Positions 61,466 through 64,000 of a DNA stretch of 64,000 nt are shown here, one piece after another. Under the pieces are notes generated by a model. The model was not told the origin of the DNA. It saw only the letters and a list, made by a program, of their open reading frames with translations, and searched no databases. Origin of the DNA: Pseudomonas delhiensis (GTDB lineage Bacteria; Pseudomonadota; Gammaproteobacteria; Pseudomonadales; Pseudomonadaceae). Made by a program: the position numbers and the translations under genes. Where the stretch lies: contig NZ_FZPC01000029.1 in assembly GCF_900187975.1 (NCBI RefSeq), positions 16,788-80,787 of the forward strand, written 5' to 3'. How positions within the stretch are numbered: the first letter of the stretch is position 1; each line of letters opens with the position of its first letter.

Positions 61466-63412
61466 ATGAACCTCAAACAGAAACTGATTCTGGCCTTCGC
61501 CGCCATCGCCAGCCTGCCGGTGCTCCTGGTCGCCGCGCTGGTGATCTTCAACCTGCGCGGCGAGGCGCGGGCCGGCTTCATCGACGGCAGCAGCCGGGAG
61601 ATCCGCCAGGTGGAGAACGCCATGCAGCTGTTCTTCGACGGCATCGCCCAGAACGTCGAGTACCTGGCCAGCCACCCGCAGCTGCAGGCCATCGACGCCG
61701 GCCTCAAGCAATTCATCGGCGCCGACGCCGCGCAGCACCCGGCCGGCGACCTCGACCACCGGGTGTTCGACCTCTTCGCCGGCCTGGCCCACAGCCACCC
61801 GGACTACGCCTACGTGTCCCTCGGCACGCGCGAGGGCGGCTACGCCTTCTGGCCGGGCGACGACCAGTTGGCCAGCTACGACCCGCGCACCCGCCCCTGG
61901 TACCAGGCGGCCATGGCCCAGCCGGGGCGCACCCTGCGCACTCACGCCTATTACTGGGCGGCGGACAAGGTGGTGCTGGTCAGCACCGTGCGCACCTTCG
62001 CCAACCGCCTCGGCGAGCAGGGCGGGGTGGTCAACATCGACGTCTCGCTCAAGCGCCTGACCGATATCGTCAAGGGCATCCGCCTGGGCGAGAGCGGCTA
62101 CCTGATGCTGATGGAAGGTGACGGCACCGTGCTGGTCGACCCGCAGCAGCCGGAGCACAACTTCAGGAAGCTCGACGAGCTGGGCAGCGGCTATGCCAGT
62201 CTGGCCAGCGCCGACAAGGGCCTGGTGGAAGTGACCATCGACGGCGAGCGCTACCTGGCCAACGTCTGGCCGTCCCAGGCCCTGGGCTGGCGCTTCGTCG
62301 GCCTGATCAAGGAGAGCGAGGTGATGGCCGCGGCGACCCGCCTGACCTGGGCGATCGCCCTGATCGCCGCGCTGGTGGCGCTGGGCTTCGCCGGCGTTGG
62401 TGCCTTCTTCGCCGGCCTGGTGGTGCGCCCGGTGCGCGCCGTGGCCGACGGCCTGGAGGGCATCGCCCAGGGCGACGGCGACCTGACTGGACGCCTGCCG
62501 GTGCGCGGCCGCGACGAGACGGCGCAGCTGGCCGGCTGGTTCAACCAGTTCCTCGACGCCATCCGCCGCCTGGTGCAGAACATCGGCCAGGCCGCGGCGA
62601 GCATCCACCAGAGCGCCGGCAGTTCCAGCGGCACCTCCCAGGCCCTGGCCGATACCGCGGCGCGCCAGCGCGAGGCGGTGGACATGGTGTCCACGGCGTT
62701 CAACGAGATGGTCATGACCGCCAACGAGGTGGCGCGCTCCTGCAGCCAGGCGGCGGCCTCCGCCGACAGCGGCCAGCGCCAGGCCCACGACGGCCAGCAG
62801 CAGATCGACGAGGCGGTGGACAGCGTCGGCCGCCTGAGCGAGGAGATCGCCGGTTCGGCCAGCGCCATGCGCCAGCTGGAGCAGGACAGCAACGACATCC
62901 AGTCGATCCTTGGCACCATCCGCTCCATCGCCGAGCAGACCAACCTGCTGGCGCTCAACGCCGCCATCGAGGCGGCGCGGGCCGGCGACCAGGGCCGCGG
63001 CTTCGCCGTGGTGGCCGACGAGGTCCGCGCGCTGGCGCGGCGCACCGCCGAATCCACCGGCGAGATCGACGCGCTGCTGGGCAACCTGGCCCGCCGCACC
63101 CACGACACCGGCCGGCAGATGCAGGCCAGCCTGGAGGCCTCGCAGCGCACCGTCGGCTCCATCCGCGAGGCCCGCGCCTGCTTCGGCGCCATCCGCGAGT
63201 CGGTGGACGTGATCCGCGACATGAACGCGCAGATCGCCACGGCGGCGGAGGAGCAGCACCAGGTGGCGGAGGAGATCAACCGGCACATCGCCCAGATCCA
63301 CCGCGACGCCCAGGAAGTGGCGGATCTGGCGGACGCCACGCGGGGGGATGCGCAGACGTTGAATGGGTTGTCGGAGGAGTTGAACCGGCTGGTGTCGCGG
63401 TTCAGGACGTGA
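61466..63412 (+). CDS. Methyl-accepting chemotaxis protein with dCACHE sensor
   Basis: The 648-residue chemoreceptor has a first membrane helix (about 9-29), a periplasmic dCACHE domain (about 35-285), a second helix (about 290-315), HAMP, and a cytoplasmic signalling domain with the conserved tip [24 protein letters not shown] (key [18 protein letters not shown]). The periplasmic segment YDPRTRPWY fits the YxxxxRxWY pattern of amino-acid/amine-binding dCACHE domains, so the ligand may be an amino acid or amine. AAGGAG precedes the ATG. It lies at the edge of the catabolic cluster. Confidence 0.9.
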   Translation: MNLKQKLILAFAAIASLPVLLVAALVIFNLRGEARAGFIDGSSREIRQVENAMQLFFDGIAQNVEYLASHPQLQAIDAGLKQFIGADAAQHPAGDLDHRVFDLFAGLAHSHPDYAYVSLGTREGGYAFWPGDDQLASYDPRTRPWYQAAMAQPGRTLRTHAYYWAADKVVLVSTVRTFANRLGEQGGVVNIDVSLKRLTDIVKGIRLGESGYLMLMEGDGTVLVDPQQPEHNFRKLDELGSGYASLASADKGLVEVTIDGERYLANVWPSQALGWRFVGLIKESEVMAAATRLTWAIALIAALVALGFAGVGAFFAGLVVRPVRAVADGLEGIAQGDGDLTGRLPVRGRDETAQLAGWFNQFLDAIRRLVQNIGQAAASIHQSAGSSSGTSQALADTAARQREAVDMVSTAFNEMVMTANEVARSCSQAAASADSGQRQAHDGQQQIDEAVDSVGRLSEEIAGSASAMRQLEQDSNDIQSILGTIRSIAEQTNLLALNAAIEAARAGDQGRGFAVVADEVRALARRTAESTGEIDALLGNLARRTHDTGRQMQASLEASQRTVGSIREARACFGAIRESVDVIRDMNAQIATAAEEQHQVAEEINRHIAQIHRDAQEVADLADATRGDAQTLNGLSEELNRLVSRFRT

Positions 63413-63455
63413 GGGCTGGCCGTGCCACCGGAGGGTCCGGCGTAGCCTGCAGGAC

Positions 63456-63686
63456 CAATCGCGGACGGAGTCCGCTCCTACGCTGGCCGAGCCATGCCAT
63501 TCCCCTGTAGGAGCGCGCCCTGCGCGCGAATCGCGGGCAGGGCCCGCTCCTACGACCGTGCTTCCTGGAACCGCAGGAGCGGACTCTGTCCGCGATTTGG
63601 CGGATAACGCCGTAGGCGTTATGCGCCCTACGAGTTATCGCGAACGTGGGGAGTCAGGGTTCGCGAGCAAGCTCGCTCCTACGAAG
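63456..63686. repeat. Cluster of REP-like palindromes
   Basis: At least four elements: a CGCGGACGGAGTCCGCTCCTAC unit, GTAGGAGCGCGCCCTGCGCGC...GGGCCCGCTCCTAC, GGCGGATAACGCC...GGCGTTATGCGCCCTAC, and TTCGCGAGCAAGCTCGCTCCTAC. From 63413 to the window end no convincing gene is seen. Confidence 0.75.
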
Positions 63687-63916
63687 AGCAAAAGCGCTTT
63701 TGCTCTGGCGTTTGGACTTCCAGAGAAACAACCGAGCGCACCGGAACGCCCCTTCAGAAGGCCGAGCGAAACCGGCGCTCAGGAGGTCATGCGACATGGA
63801 TGTCGCTAGAGCCCCGATCAGCACAGGGACGTGCTGTCGGGGCGGGCCTCCGTGGCGGGGGAGTTCGCGAGGGAAGCCCGGCTTCATCGGGCCCGTATGC
63901 GGGGCATGTAGAGGAC

Positions 63917-63962
63917 AAGCACATGGGTAACAAATGAGTTCAGTCACATGGGTGACACTCGC
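63917..63962. mobile_element. Possible insertion-sequence end
   Basis: CACATGGGTAAC (63920-63931) and CACATGGGTGAC (63946-63957) are near-identical direct repeats 26 bp apart. Multiple short repeats of this type are found at the ends of IS21/IS481-like elements. No transposase is visible before the window ends. Confidence 0.35.
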
Positions 63963-64000
63963 ATCGTCAGGTATCGATCATTTCGCTCGTGTTCGTCCAG

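Noticed and set aside
60221..63301. Minus-strand frame joining the chemoreceptor antisense to the luciferase-like gene
   Set aside because: Only the last 347 codons have family motifs and a proper start; the rest is antisense to the chemoreceptor.
63654..63947. 97-codon minus-strand frame at the right edge
   Set aside because: It runs through a REP element into its C terminus, has no clear ribosome binding site and no recognised domain.

Overview
The window is a high-GC chromosomal segment from a Pseudomonas close to the P. aeruginosa / P. citronellolis / P. nitroreducens group. From memory, the left part (about 0.1-29 kb) follows the P. aeruginosa PAO1 order from PA5210 down to PA5187: type II/IV secretion ATPase, CYTH-CHAD protein, argE, argA, gshA, thioesterase, tex, amgR-amgS, LD-carboxypeptidase, rimK-rimB, hslR, PAP2 phosphatase, hslO, pckA, then nitroreductase, LysR, hydroxyacyl-CoA dehydrogenase and acyl-CoA dehydrogenase. 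A RecQ-like helicase and a Baeyer-Villiger-type monooxygenase sit inside this block. No rRNA, tRNA, CRISPR array or complete insertion sequence was seen.

Region by region: 0.1-20.1 kb holds core housekeeping genes. 20.4-24.6 kb has recQ-like, BVMO and nitroreductase genes. 25-32.3 kb has a LysR-controlled fatty-acid/acyl-CoA oxidation pair, adenine deaminase, and a LysR/AEC transporter pair. 32.3-32.9 kb is a tandem array of about 178-bp units. 33.1-40.5 kb is an amine-oxidation locus: DmmA-like protein, ferredoxin-type reductase, heme-dependent N-demethylase and an APC permease, with a linked two-gene regulator (three-PAS sensor plus sigma-54 activator). 40.8-44.7 kb has a SulP transporter, a small RHH protein, a CBS-domain protein and a lipoprotein. 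45-54.4 kb is a sulfur-scavenging island: SfnB-like and DszA/NtaA-like flavoenzymes with a Met-type ABC transporter on one strand, facing an msuE-msuD-msuC-sfnR operon. 54.6-61.3 kb is an AraC-controlled catabolic cluster of unknown substrate (SDR, FAD oxidoreductase, NIPSNAP, AAHS-type transporter, luciferase-like enzyme). 61.5-63.4 kb is a dCACHE chemoreceptor. The right edge carries REP elements and what may be an insertion-sequence end.

Two sigma-54 circuits can be read from the DNA. In the sulfur island, both operons have a -24/-12 promoter, an IHF-like site and shared CTGTTGC-N6-AACA-type repeats, which fits control by the SfnR encoded there. In the amine locus, the dmm-like operon and the regulator operon each have a -24/-12 promoter and share a GCAG(A/G)AATGCAGCG motif about 56-80 bp upstream of it. 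This suggests an autoregulated sensor/activator pair that has not, to my knowledge, been described. A third possible control element is a tiny reading frame (Met-Cys-Met-Arg-Arg-Arg) with its own ribosome binding site just upstream of argA.

Intergenic spaces are rich in several classes of REP-like palindromes and in a longer dispersed repeat built on a GGGAGAGG/CCTCTCCC hairpin. All family assignments come from recognising motifs by eye; no database search was run.
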